DNA of 34,327 nucleotides from a virus: the IMG/VR virus record IMGVR_UViG_3300042546_000360, positions 1 to 34,327 of that record; one strand, written 5' to 3'. The translations under genes were made by a program, and so were the position numbers. This document shows, piece by piece, positions 15,486 to 23,523 of this stretch. The notes under the pieces are model-generated. The model was not told where the DNA came from. It saw nothing but the letters and a program-made list of their open reading frames with translations, and did not search any database. Positions within the stretch are counted from its first letter, which is position 1. Every line of letters starts with the position of its first letter.

Positions 15486-16771
15486 AAAAGAAAGTAACTC
15501 TAGTAGCACCTGTATATACAGCCTCAGGATATGGAGCGCACGGAAGAGATATTGCCTGGGCATTAATTGCATTACAGGACAAGTACGATTTAAAAATTGT
15601 CTCTACAGCATGGGGAAACACTCCGACTAATGCACTAGACAAAAATAATCCAAATGATTTGGAGATTATTAAAAGAATTGTACCTAAAACTGACGCAAAT
15701 GACGATATTTTTATACAACTGACTATTCCTAATGAATTTGTTAGATGTGGGAAATATAATATAGGATTTACTGCTGGAATTGAGACAGACATGTGTGCTC
15801 CTAAATGGATTGAAGGATGTAATAACATGGATATGCTTCTTACAACATCTAAGCATTCTTTGGATGTTATAAACGATTCTGTTTTTGACAAAGTAAACAA
15901 AAATACAAATCAACTCGAAGGAACTCTAAAGCTCAGAGATAGCCTCAGGAAGGAGATTTTATTTGAGGGGGTTGACACGACACTATACACTAATAAAATG
16001 GATCCTGATGAAAATATGGGGATTTTAGAGCATGTCAAGGAAGACTTCTGTTATCTATTTGTAGGACATTGGCTGCAAGGTTCTTTTGGAAATGATAGAA
16101 AGAATGTAGGAGCCATGATAAAAGTATTTTTTGATACCTTTAAACGAATGCCCGCAAACAATAGACCGGCGTTAATATTAAAAACTAGTGGAGGTAAATA
16201 CTCGGTAGGTGATTTAAATGAAATACAATCTAAAATTAGATCTATACTAGACGGGGAAGCTGGACCTAACATCTATGTACTTCATGGAGATTTATCAGAT
16301 GGAGAAATGAATAATCTATACAACGACCCAAAAGTAAAAGCAATGATTTCTTTCACTAAAGGAGAGGGATACGGCAGGCCTTTAGCAGAATTTTCCGTAA
16401 CTGGAAAGCCTATTATCGCTTCTAATTGGTCCGGACAGCTTGACTTCTTACACCCTAAGTATTCTTCACTTCTTCCTGGTAGATTGGAACAAGTAGATAG
16501 ATCTGTAGTAAACGATTGGTTTATTCAGGACGCAAAATGGTTTACCGTAGATTATATGTATTCGGCTGGAGTTATTGCAGATGTTTTTACTAGATATAAA
16601 AAACATAAGGAGAATGCAGAAAAGCAAAGAGTACATACACTAACTCATTTTTCTTTTGAGAAAATGGTAGATAAGTTAGAGGAAATCCTGGATTCTATTG
16701 AAATAAATCAGTCTAGTAATCAACCTAAATTAAATACATTAAAATTACCAAAACTAAAACTAGTAGAATGA
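15482..16771 (+). CDS. Glycosyltransferase, GT-B fold (GT4-like)
   Basis: A 429-residue protein. N-terminus KKVTLVAPVYTASGYGAHGRDIAWAL has the glycine-rich acceptor loop. The C-terminal domain has FTKGEGYGRPLAEFSVTGKPII (about 291-312) and SNWSGQLDFL, the nucleotide-sugar site of GT4 enzymes. It shares its plan with the preceding gene and overlaps it by 4 nt, so the two may act in sequence on one glycan. No membrane anchor is visible. It overlaps the following 155-aa gene by 4 nt (ATGA). Confidence 0.87.
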   Translation: MKKKVTLVAPVYTASGYGAHGRDIAWALIALQDKYDLKIVSTAWGNTPTNALDKNNPNDLEIIKRIVPKTDANDDIFIQLTIPNEFVRCGKYNIGFTAGIETDMCAPKWIEGCNNMDMLLTTSKHSLDVINDSVFDKVNKNTNQLEGTLKLRDSLRKEILFEGVDTTLYTNKMDPDENMGILEHVKEDFCYLFVGHWLQGSFGNDRKNVGAMIKVFFDTFKRMPANNRPALILKTSGGKYSVGDLNEIQSKIRSILDGEAGPNIYVLHGDLSDGEMNNLYNDPKVKAMISFTKGEGYGRPLAEFSVTGKPIIASNWSGQLDFLHPKYSSLLPGRLEQVDRSVVNDWFIQDAKWFTVDYMYSAGVIADVFTRYKKHKENAEKQRVHTLTHFSFEKMVDKLEEILDSIEINQSSNQPKLNTLKLPKLKLVE

Positions 16772-17235
16772 TTAGCGAAACATTAGAAGAGAAATCTCCT
16801 ATTACAGGGAAAGACGAAGTTATTGTTGAACTTACTGACTCTGGAATTCTTACCAAATTATGTATGGGCAGCGGCTACTATACGGACTCAAGTCTTGTTC
16901 TTGGCTCGGATAATCAGATTCAGTATGAGTCGACGCTGCCCCGGATTTGTATCGACAAGCGGCACATTGACGTGGACCATTGCGTTTGGTACCCTTTTAT
17001 ATTCTCATTGGACAAGGCGGTTATTTTTCCGGACGAGGGTGAGAATAGGAAATTAGTATGGAAAGTTTGTGCTATTGTGGATTTTACTAAGGATGATGTA
17101 GAGTCTTACCCAAATGCAGAGATTCAACGTAAAGTAGATGTGGATAACTCTATTGAATTTGACGCGAACGGCTTTGCTTTGGCCTTTGAGAAACTATATG
17201 AATTAAACGCTCCAAAATACAGAGAAATTGGATAA
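16768..17235 (+). CDS. Hypothetical phage protein with a GC-rich internal patch
   Basis: A 155-residue protein that I cannot assign. It begins with a negatively charged segment (EKSPITGKDEVIVELTDSG) and has an alpha/beta core with Cys at about 32, 61, 72 and 101, none in CxxC form. The sequence GSGYYTDSSL and the FPDEGENRKLVWKVCAIVDF strand resemble small conserved proteins of T4-like marine phages, but this is a weak recollection. Bases 16861-17040 are markedly more GC-rich than both flanks and use codons such as CTG, CCC and CGG that are rare elsewhere here. It is wedged between glycosyltransferase genes in one overlapping operon. Confidence 0.75.
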   Translation: MISETLEEKSPITGKDEVIVELTDSGILTKLCMGSGYYTDSSLVLGSDNQIQYESTLPRICIDKRHIDVDHCVWYPFIFSLDKAVIFPDEGENRKLVWKVCAIVDFTKDDVESYPNAEIQRKVDVDNSIEFDANGFALAFEKLYELNAPKYREIG

Positions 17236-17998
17236 CATATTTATTTCCTACTGTGTTACTGCTTGCAATGAGAACGAGGAATTATTTGTATTACTTTCCC
17301 AGTTAGAAGGCGTTTTGGGAATAGATACGGAAATTATAGTACAGACAGATTCCTCCAAGGTAACTAAAGATGTTCTGCATGTAATTAATAATCATGACAT
17401 CTCGGATTCTATAAAGCATGTAAATTTTCCATTGAACGGAGATTTTGCTACATTTAAAAACAATTTATTCAATCATGCAAGAGGAGAATGGATTTTTCAA
17501 ATTGATGCAGATGAATTGTTGAATCAATATTTGCTTTATAATTTAAGAGAATTGTTGGAGATTAATGAAAACATGGAGATGATTGCAGTTCCTCGGGTAA
17601 ACATAGTAGAAGGTATTACACAGGATTGGATTAATCAATGGAAATGGAATATAGGTAAACAGAATAATGCTATGGGTTCTACTACGGAGCCTATAAGCAT
17701 TTACAGTGACTTCTATAAGGTTCTTGAGACGAATAATCTAATTAAAGAAGATTATAAGGTAAACGATAAAGGAGATAGTAGGATTGTTGTTTATCATAAG
17801 CCTATTATTAATTTTCCGGATTATCAAACTAGGATATATAGGAACAAGGATAGTATTAGATTTAAGAATAAAGTACATGAAGTAATTACAGGGTATTCAC
17901 ATTACTCTGCTATTCCTAGTGAGTGGAATTGGTGCTTATTACATGTTAAGGATATTAATAAGCAGATAAGTCAAAATGAAATGTATTCTAAATTATAA
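17228..17998 (+). CDS. Glycosyltransferase, GT2-like (GT-A fold), TTG start
   Basis: A 256-residue protein beginning FISYCVTACNENEELFVLLSQL, the first strand and helix of GT2 enzymes, with a TEIIVQTDSS strand and the metal/nucleotide DxD-like motif FQIDADELL (about 92-100). The later part includes a W-x-W region and YRNKDSIRFKNKVHEVI, as in GT2 proteins that act on lipid or protein acceptors. The start is TTG at 17228: the first strand begins at residue 4, no ATG lies close upstream in frame, and TTG overlaps the previous stop (TTGGATAA). Its donor is unknown. Confidence 0.82.
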   Translation: MDNIFISYCVTACNENEELFVLLSQLEGVLGIDTEIIVQTDSSKVTKDVLHVINNHDISDSIKHVNFPLNGDFATFKNNLFNHARGEWIFQIDADELLNQYLLYNLRELLEINENMEMIAVPRVNIVEGITQDWINQWKWNIGKQNNAMGSTTEPISIYSDFYKVLETNNLIKEDYKVNDKGDSRIVVYHKPIINFPDYQTRIYRNKDSIRFKNKVHEVITGYSHYSAIPSEWNWCLLHVKDINKQISQNEMYSKL

Positions 17999-18024
17999 TA
18001 TGATTATTCCTAAATGTTGAACTT

Positions 18025-19065
18025 ATGTTACGTATTAGATTAGTTGATGATACTAAGGGTAGAAATAAAGCTACATATAGAGGATTTTTGATGTATAAAG
18101 ATTTGTTCAAAGATGTAGGAATAGATTTTATTATTGCTGGGGATATAGTAGACAGTTGGGATATAAGCATTTTAGGTGATGAATGTTTTGTTAACCGGCG
18201 GGCGAAGTCTTTACGGGATTCTATTGATTATGGATTAGAAAGATTACATGAGATAGATGGAAGATTCATGCTATATGATGGTTCTGATTCTCCATCTATT
18301 TTAGGATCTTATGATGTATTTGAAAATAGCAATGCAGAAAAATTAATAAAGAATCAAATATATAGTAAAGATGTATATAGCATTCCATCTCCATTGGGCA
18401 AGGAATGGTGGAACATGTATGCCGGCCGGGAGGATAAGGTTTCCTATGATGTAAAAAGATATGATGACATTGTTTTATCTGGTTATAATCTCGGGTATTA
18501 TCATCCACATTATTTGCAATTCGCGAATCATGAAGTAAAAAAGGAACATGATATATTTGCAGTTTATCAAGCGGATCATAAGGAGAATTATGACTTTGGA
18601 ATTCGCAACGATTTATATTATAGCAGACATAGAAAGCGGAGCTTGGACGAGTTGGGTAAATTGGATGGTACCTATAATATCGTTTCTAGCAGGCTTAATC
18701 CTGAAGATTATAGTGTAGCATTGAGTAAGAGTAAATGTGCCATATCTCCTTTTGGCATGGGTGAGATATGTTTTAGAGATTTTGAAACATGGAATATTGG
18801 ATGTATATTGATTAAGCCTTTCATGGATAATGTCATTACTTATCCTAATCCTTACATAGATAGAGAGACTTATTTTGCATGTAATAATAATTGGGATGAT
18901 TTAAATAATCTTATTGATGTTGTATTATCATTGAACAATAATGATGTTAAAGATATTAATAGTAATGTGAGGAAGACATTGATTGATATGTATTCCCCGC
19001 AGAATTTTGTATTACATTTTTATAATATTTTGGCAAACCTGAATGGAATAACTAAAGAATCATGA
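18025..19065 (+). CDS. Glycosyltransferase-like protein (exostosin/GT-B C-domain type)
   Basis: A 346-residue protein with a conserved C-terminal block ISPFGMGEICFRDFETWNIGCILIKP. In sugar-transferase relatives of exostosin type, this SPxGxGExxxRxxEa...G.IPI segment binds the nucleotide sugar. The N-terminal half is an alpha/beta domain without DxD. Short GC-rich islands occur in the gene (around 18194-18212 and 18421-18432), unlike its AT-rich flanks. It overlaps the next gene by 4 nt, consistent with one operon. Substrate unknown. Confidence 0.75.
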   Translation: MLRIRLVDDTKGRNKATYRGFLMYKDLFKDVGIDFIIAGDIVDSWDISILGDECFVNRRAKSLRDSIDYGLERLHEIDGRFMLYDGSDSPSILGSYDVFENSNAEKLIKNQIYSKDVYSIPSPLGKEWWNMYAGREDKVSYDVKRYDDIVLSGYNLGYYHPHYLQFANHEVKKEHDIFAVYQADHKENYDFGIRNDLYYSRHRKRSLDELGKLDGTYNIVSSRLNPEDYSVALSKSKCAISPFGMGEICFRDFETWNIGCILIKPFMDNVITYPNPYIDRETYFACNNNWDDLNNLIDVVLSLNNNDVKDINSNVRKTLIDMYSPQNFVLHFYNILANLNGITKES

Positions 19066-20321
19066 ACAAATTTATAGAGATTTTAAGGTCATGGGGAATC
19101 CAATTAAACCCCAACGAAAAACAAAGTAAATTAGCGGAGGCTCGTATCGCAGTTTGCGATACCTGCGAACACAAAAAGACATCCCCAACCATTCATTGTG
19201 GTGTATGTGGATGTTTATTAAAGAGTAAGATATTCTCTCCGGTGGAAAACGCTTGCCCGGAAGGAAAATGGGCTGAAATAGATAAGAGTATGTCAAAGGA
19301 AATCCAAGAATTAGTGAATCAAATACCTGAGTACAATCCTCCACCGGTTCCTGTTTTAGAGCGCACTCCATCAGATAGATTGAAATTTATTTGCGCACAA
19401 CCGGCTACCTCATACTATGCTTGGCAGGTAGAAGTTATGATTAAAAACTTCTTAGAAATGGGCGTAGACCCTTCTTCCATTAACATTGTTTGCGCACTTG
19501 ATGAGACGAACACGATTCCTAATTTATGGTTTAAGCTCATTATGAAATACAATTCGGTAAAATACTACTTTTACCCGGATACAAGACAGTCTAAAAATTA
19601 CGTCTCTTCGATAAGACCTAATATTTTAAAGCAGCACTGGGAAAGAAATCCTGACTTAGTTAACGATGTTATATTCTACCATGATTGTGACATTGTATTT
19701 ACTAGACCTATAAATCAATGGATTAGCGATGATATGATACAGGATGGTAATTGGTATGGTTCTGATTGTAATTCATATCTTTCTCACGATTATATAGATA
19801 GTAAAGGAATTGATGTACTTAATTCCGTCTGCTCTATAGCAAATATACCTCAAGAAAAGCTATTAGAGAATAATTACAATAATATAGGAGCACAATACCT
19901 GCTAAAATATATCACTCTTCATTTCTGGCAGGATGTAGAAAGAGATTCAGAGAATTTATTTAGAGATATCACAGCAATTAATAGCTTAAAAAAGCAAGAA
20001 AATCCTAGTTATAACGAACTTCAAATATGGTGTGCGGATATGTGGGCAATATTATTTAACGGATGGAAAATGAACGCTAGCACAATTGTGCATGGTAACT
20101 TATCTTTTTCTTGGGCAACTGATGACGAAAATTCATGGTACCGAAACAATATTTTTCATAACGCCGGAGTAGTTGAAGGAAATCCGGAATATTTCTGTAA
20201 GGCTAATTATATAGATAAATTACCTTATAACGAAGAGGACTCTTATATTTCTGGTACAGCAGGTAAAAAATACTGGGAATTGGTTCAACAAACAGGCAAA
20301 GATTCTTGTTTACTAGAGTAA
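19062..20321 (+). CDS. Zinc-finger-glycosyltransferase fusion
   Basis: A 419-residue protein with two parts. Residues about 30-70 hold CDTCEHKK...HCGVCGCLL...CPEGKW, a metal-binding pattern seen in stand-alone small phage proteins (DUF6171-like, from memory). After a Pro-rich linker (YNPPPVPVLERTP) comes a nucleotide-sugar transferase domain: FICAQPATSYYAWQVEVM, then the DxD-type motif FYHDCDIVFT (about 205-214), and ELQIWCADMWAILFNGW, close to GT8/GT-A proteins. The metal-finger could dock the enzyme to a virion or DNA-bound partner; that is inference. The start ATG overlaps the previous stop by 4 nt. A 131-nt gap follows before the next gene. Confidence 0.8.
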   Translation: MNKFIEILRSWGIQLNPNEKQSKLAEARIAVCDTCEHKKTSPTIHCGVCGCLLKSKIFSPVENACPEGKWAEIDKSMSKEIQELVNQIPEYNPPPVPVLERTPSDRLKFICAQPATSYYAWQVEVMIKNFLEMGVDPSSINIVCALDETNTIPNLWFKLIMKYNSVKYYFYPDTRQSKNYVSSIRPNILKQHWERNPDLVNDVIFYHDCDIVFTRPINQWISDDMIQDGNWYGSDCNSYLSHDYIDSKGIDVLNSVCSIANIPQEKLLENNYNNIGAQYLLKYITLHFWQDVERDSENLFRDITAINSLKKQENPSYNELQIWCADMWAILFNGWKMNASTIVHGNLSFSWATDDENSWYRNNIFHNAGVVEGNPEYFCKANYIDKLPYNEEDSYISGTAGKKYWELVQQTGKDSCLLE

Positions 20322-20356
20322 TGTTATTTTTCTTTTGTCATATAACTATTATATAT

Positions 20357-20371
20357 TAATTAGTTAATAAT
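20357..20371 (+). repeat. 15-mer shared with the polA 3' inverted repeat
   Basis: The sequence TAATTAGTTAATAAT here is the exact reverse complement of 12717-12731. Both copies lie in intergenic gaps, each of them among the few gaps longer than 50 nt in this window. Being almost purely A/T, chance similarity cannot be excluded. Function unknown; a regulator-binding site is one possibility. Confidence 0.4.
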
Positions 20372-20373
20372 CT

Positions 20374-20441
20374 AGAATCGGTAGTTTAAGTAAAACAACA
20401 AAGTTATTTGAAGATGATGGAAAGCCATCCCGATTTTTTTT
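20374..20441 (+). ncRNA. Candidate structured RNA with terminator-like end
   Basis: An outer helix pairs 20374-20381 (AGAATCGG) with 20430-20437 (CCGATTTT; one G-U pair). It encloses a hairpin GATGG-AAAG-CCATC at 20416-20429 that stacks directly on the outer helix, and a weaker hairpin GTTT...AAAC at 20384-20396. An 8-T run (20434-20441) ends it, like an intrinsic terminator. It fills most of the gap before the HNH gene. It could be a small RNA, an attenuator for the HNH gene, or remains of an intron-like element. It is not a tRNA: no T-arm or anticodon arm is seen. Confidence 0.4.
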
Positions 20442-20452
20442 AAGTCTATCCT

Positions 20453-20950
20453 ATGGAGATTCGTGAAAATATGGATTTAAAACCTTTACCCGGCGAGGTA
20501 TGGAGACCTTTTCCAAATTATGAAGATTGGTATCAAGTATCTAATCTAGGTAGAGTAAAAAGGATGGAAAGATTATGCGTACAAAAAAGAAAAAAGGAAG
20601 ATGGTTCCGAGTATAATTACTCAACATACACATTAGGCGAATCTATTCTCGCTCAATCTTTTACAACAGCTGGGTATTTAATGATTAGATTTTCCTACCC
20701 AATTAAGGAGACCGGTACTGTAGCTAGATTTAATATGGCTATGCACAGAGCAGTCGCCATGGCTTTTATTCCAAACCCTAATAATCACCCACAAGTAAAT
20801 CACATAGATGGAGAAAAGACAAATAATACTGTCTCCAATTTAGAGTGGTGTAATAATTCTAGAAATCAAATACATAGAAATTATATCTTAGAAAAAAAAT
20901 CTAAGAGTAAATACTTAGGCTATTTGATGAGAAATAAAAACAAATTATAG
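20453..20950 (+). CDS. HNH homing endonuclease (NUMOD4-HNH)
   Basis: A 165-residue protein with the classic two-part layout. An NUMOD4 DNA-binding motif is at about 14-38 (GEVWRPFPNYEDWYQVSNLG, then RVKR). An HNH_3-type catalytic region is at about 97-135 (MHRAVAMAFIPNPNNHPQVNHIDG, then NNTVSNLEWC). The basic tail follows. Free-standing enzymes of this type spread between phages by cutting alleles lacking them. It sits in the glycosyltransferase operon, 3 nt before the next gene and after a candidate RNA structure, so it probably inserted between two sugar-transferase genes. Start at 20453 chosen; the in-frame ATG at 20471 is also possible. Confidence 0.9.
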   Translation: MEIRENMDLKPLPGEVWRPFPNYEDWYQVSNLGRVKRMERLCVQKRKKEDGSEYNYSTYTLGESILAQSFTTAGYLMIRFSYPIKETGTVARFNMAMHRAVAMAFIPNPNNHPQVNHIDGEKTNNTVSNLEWCNNSRNQIHRNYILEKKSKSKYLGYLMRNKNKL

Positions 20951-20953
20951 ATT

Positions 20954-21760
20954 ATGCAAAATGTTGTTTATTGGATTGGTGTCAAGAACAAAGACCCTCA
21001 CATGAATGATAAACATGGCGGATTTAGTTATCTTGATGTATCGAGAAAAACATGGGAATGGTGGTGCCAAAAAAATAATGTGGTTTTTGTACCTTACGAA
21101 TTACCGGATTATAATCCAGAAAAACCTGGAACAAAAGTTACTTGGCAGAGGTGGTTTGATATGAAAAGAGTTATATCCGACAAAGGGGTTACTCCTAATT
21201 GGATATGGGCAGTTGACGGGTCTACGATGATACGATGGGACGCCCCTGCTCCTTGGAATCAACAAGAACTTAATCCGGAAATTGTTTATGGTCACAGATC
21301 TCTAGAAAATCTATATTGGATAAATGAAGGAATACAAGGGTATAAAGATTTATTCTCTGTAGTTTTTGATTTGAAGAAATATATATGCACCGGTAATGTT
21401 ATCCTTAATGCTAAAAATTACGGCTTCCTATCTGACTTAGAAATCTTTTTTAAAGATAAGAACAAGGAAATTATGTTCTTAGAGAATGAAAAGATAAAAA
21501 GAGGAACAGACCAACCTGTTTTTAATTACTTCTTACAGGACAATAACATTCCTTTTGATGTTCATACACTTAATCCTGCCTATATGCTTACGCATCTAAA
21601 TAGATTTAATTGGATGAGTCATAATTGGCAAACAGGAAATAAGGATCCGTTTTTTATTAAATACGGATGGTTATGGATGTTCAGCGGATTTCCAACTAGA
21701 GGAGATAGATATGAATTAATGGCAAAAACATGGGAGCTAGTAAAAAAATATTATGAGTAA
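20954..21760 (+). CDS. Glycosyltransferase-like protein (GT8-related), DxD altered
   Basis: A 268-residue protein related to GT8-type nucleotide-sugar transferases and to the next gene. Common points: an N-terminal KTWEWWCQKNNVVFV segment, an acidic position WAVDGSTMI (about 85-93), ILNAKNYGF and the helix GTDQPVFNYFL (about 183-193). At the usual DxD the sequence is DGS, so the second Asp is lost. TGNVILNAKN and HLNRFNWMSH match the acceptor side. It could be a weak or altered enzyme, or a non-catalytic partner of its neighbour. It overlaps the next start by 8 nt. Confidence 0.75.
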   Translation: MQNVVYWIGVKNKDPHMNDKHGGFSYLDVSRKTWEWWCQKNNVVFVPYELPDYNPEKPGTKVTWQRWFDMKRVISDKGVTPNWIWAVDGSTMIRWDAPAPWNQQELNPEIVYGHRSLENLYWINEGIQGYKDLFSVVFDLKKYICTGNVILNAKNYGFLSDLEIFFKDKNKEIMFLENEKIKRGTDQPVFNYFLQDNNIPFDVHTLNPAYMLTHLNRFNWMSHNWQTGNKDPFFIKYGWLWMFSGFPTRGDRYELMAKTWELVKKYYE

Positions 21761-22493
21761 AGATATAGTTGTTCAAATAGCGATAGATAAATCTGAAAGA
21801 TCCGCTAACCAGGGATATTCGATAAGCTCAAAATCCTGGAAAAAGTGGTGTGACGCAAATAACGTAGAATTATTTTCTATATCTTCCGAAGTTGTTTCTG
21901 ATTTAGGATTCCAGTGGAATAAAATATTTATCCTAAACATACTAGACATCGAAGGAATTGATTACAATCGAGTTTTATATGTAGATTCTGATACTATAGT
22001 ACATCCTAAAATGCCCTACATATTTGATTTGGTAGGAGACAAGTTCGGAGTAGTCAGAAATTTCGGATGTATGGATTGGGTATGCAGGAGTATTGAAAAT
22101 TGTTCTGATGTTCTGTTTAATAAATCTGTATCGGTAAACCCGTTTCGTTACTTTAATTCCGGGGTTATGATATTCAATAAGTCTCATAAAAAATTCTTTG
22201 AGGCTGTAAAAGATTTTTACGCAGAGAATAAGGGTAAACTAGAAGACTTTCAATCCCTTGGGGTGGGTAAAGATCAACCTATTTTAAATTATTTGACGGA
22301 AATACACAACATAGAAAAAGTGTATCTTCCTTACGAATACAACATGCAGGATATGAATAGATTTGAAGTTCTTACTCCGGATATGCTGCACACTAATTTT
22401 GGCTGGATTTATCATTTTAATGGCGGAGTTAAACCGACTCCCGGTGAATGGATGCAAGAAACTTATAATTTTCTAAATAACAAGTATGACTAA
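21753..22493 (+). CDS. Glycosyltransferase, GT8-like (GT-A fold)
   Basis: A 246-residue protein. The N-terminal strand/helix is IVVQIAIDKSERSANQGYSI...SWKKWCDANNVELF. The DxD metal motif is intact: VLYVDSDTIVHP (about 74-85). FNSGVMIFNK (about 134-143) and GKDQPILNYL (about 172-181) are the characteristic GT8 segments. LHTNFGWIYHFNGG gives the conserved His near the C-terminus. It is likely a metal-dependent transferase using a UDP-sugar. The preceding gene appears to be a tandem paralogue with an altered DxD. It overlaps both neighbours by 8 nt. Confidence 0.85.
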   Translation: MSKDIVVQIAIDKSERSANQGYSISSKSWKKWCDANNVELFSISSEVVSDLGFQWNKIFILNILDIEGIDYNRVLYVDSDTIVHPKMPYIFDLVGDKFGVVRNFGCMDWVCRSIENCSDVLFNKSVSVNPFRYFNSGVMIFNKSHKKFFEAVKDFYAENKGKLEDFQSLGVGKDQPILNYLTEIHNIEKVYLPYEYNMQDMNRFEVLTPDMLHTNFGWIYHFNGGVKPTPGEWMQETYNFLNNKYD

Positions 22494-23523
22494 GTTAGAT
22501 TACAAATATGTTATAGGCACCAATGTTATGTTTTACGAGATAGATATGTTACCCTATCTGATTAATAGCATAATTGACTCTGTAAAAAATATAGAAAACC
22601 AGGAGAATATTTACATAGATTTACTATTAAATACTTCTGATTCCTTTGAAATATGTGAGAGTAAACAGATATTAACTGAGATAACATGGAAATTCATGCA
22701 AATAATCAGTTCATTAAAAGAAAAAACAAACTGTAATATAGTTCAAACTGATTTACCTAAAGATACAGAGGAGCCTTATACAATGGTAAATTATCGAAGA
22801 GACTTAAATTATAGATATGCTAACAAGGTAGATTGGGTTATTTGGGGAGAGACCGACTGCTTGGTGCCTCATTGTGCTTTTAATGTCCTAGACAAAATAA
22901 AAAAATCAGCTATTCCTCATAATGTCTTTAGATACATTGCTACTTTTGCAGACAGAAAAATGTGGGATTCTTCTTGGGAACCTTTAGAACATCCTGAATT
23001 TACAAATCTACAATACTACGAGAAATCAGACCCTAGATGTTTTACCGAAAAACATTCTATACGATATGTCATGACTAAAGAAGAAATGGATGAAATAAAT
23101 AAAAGATATGAGACATCTGAAAATATAGACATATTATATCATCCTAAATTTGATGGAAGTCTTTTATGTATAAGCTCTGAATTAATAAAAGCTGGAGCGA
23201 ATATTCCATTAGGATTCTGGGGCTTAAGTGGGGAGGATACTTCTTTTATGCACGAATGCATGAAAGTTATGGACAAACAATATGTGCAGTTTGTAATAAA
23301 AGATATACTTAAAGTACATAATAGGGAACACCCGGAAAAAAGAAAATATGCGTTATCTGTATTCGGAAAAACAACTAGCACTCAGGAAAAGAAAGGAGAT
23401 TGGTATAACATTGTAAGAGATTTGAATAAAGACAATCTAAATAAATTATACGGAAATAGTAAACAGGATAGATTAAATACTTATCAAGATTTTTTAAATA
23501 AAATGAAAGAACATGGCATCTGA
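22486..23523 (+). CDS. Glycosyltransferase-like protein (GT2/GT-A type)
   Basis: A 345-residue protein opening with an extended beta-alpha unit (KYVIGTNVMFYEIDMLPYLINSI) typical of GT2-like folds. An acidic motif WVIWGETDCLVP (about 118-129) is in the DxD position. Later GFWGLSGEDTSFMHECM (about 243-259) matches the ED-type catalytic base segment of inverting enzymes, in which the Glu-Asp pair follows a G-x-S/G-x loop. The C-terminus is lysine-rich. No membrane segment. It overlaps the next gene by 11 nt. Assignment to the GT-A superfamily is reasonable; the substrate cannot be read. Confidence 0.75.
   Translation: MTKLDYKYVIGTNVMFYEIDMLPYLINSIIDSVKNIENQENIYIDLLLNTSDSFEICESKQILTEITWKFMQIISSLKEKTNCNIVQTDLPKDTEEPYTMVNYRRDLNYRYANKVDWVIWGETDCLVPHCAFNVLDKIKKSAIPHNVFRYIATFADRKMWDSSWEPLEHPEFTNLQYYEKSDPRCFTEKHSIRYVMTKEEMDEINKRYETSENIDILYHPKFDGSLLCISSELIKAGANIPLGFWGLSGEDTSFMHECMKVMDKQYVQFVIKDILKVHNREHPEKRKYALSVFGKTTSTQEKKGDWYNIVRDLNKDNLNKLYGNSKQDRLNTYQDFLNKMKEHGI

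Noticed and set aside
15460-15900. Open frame of about 146 codons on the - strand
   Set aside because: It lies entirely antisense to glycosyltransferase genes with clear motifs; its translation has no recognisable domain and shows the Cys/Ser/Phe-rich look of a shadow frame.
16823-17056. Second + strand frame within the 155-aa gene
   Set aside because: It is open mainly because the local GC-rich patch has few stops; the overlapping frame has tight ATGA coupling on its 5' side and a longer, better protein.
20374-20441. Possible tRNA (GGTAGTTTAAGTAAAAC looks like a D-arm)
   Set aside because: No T-arm GTTCRA segment, no anticodon stem-loop and no 7-bp acceptor closing at the right distance; kept only as a generic structured RNA.
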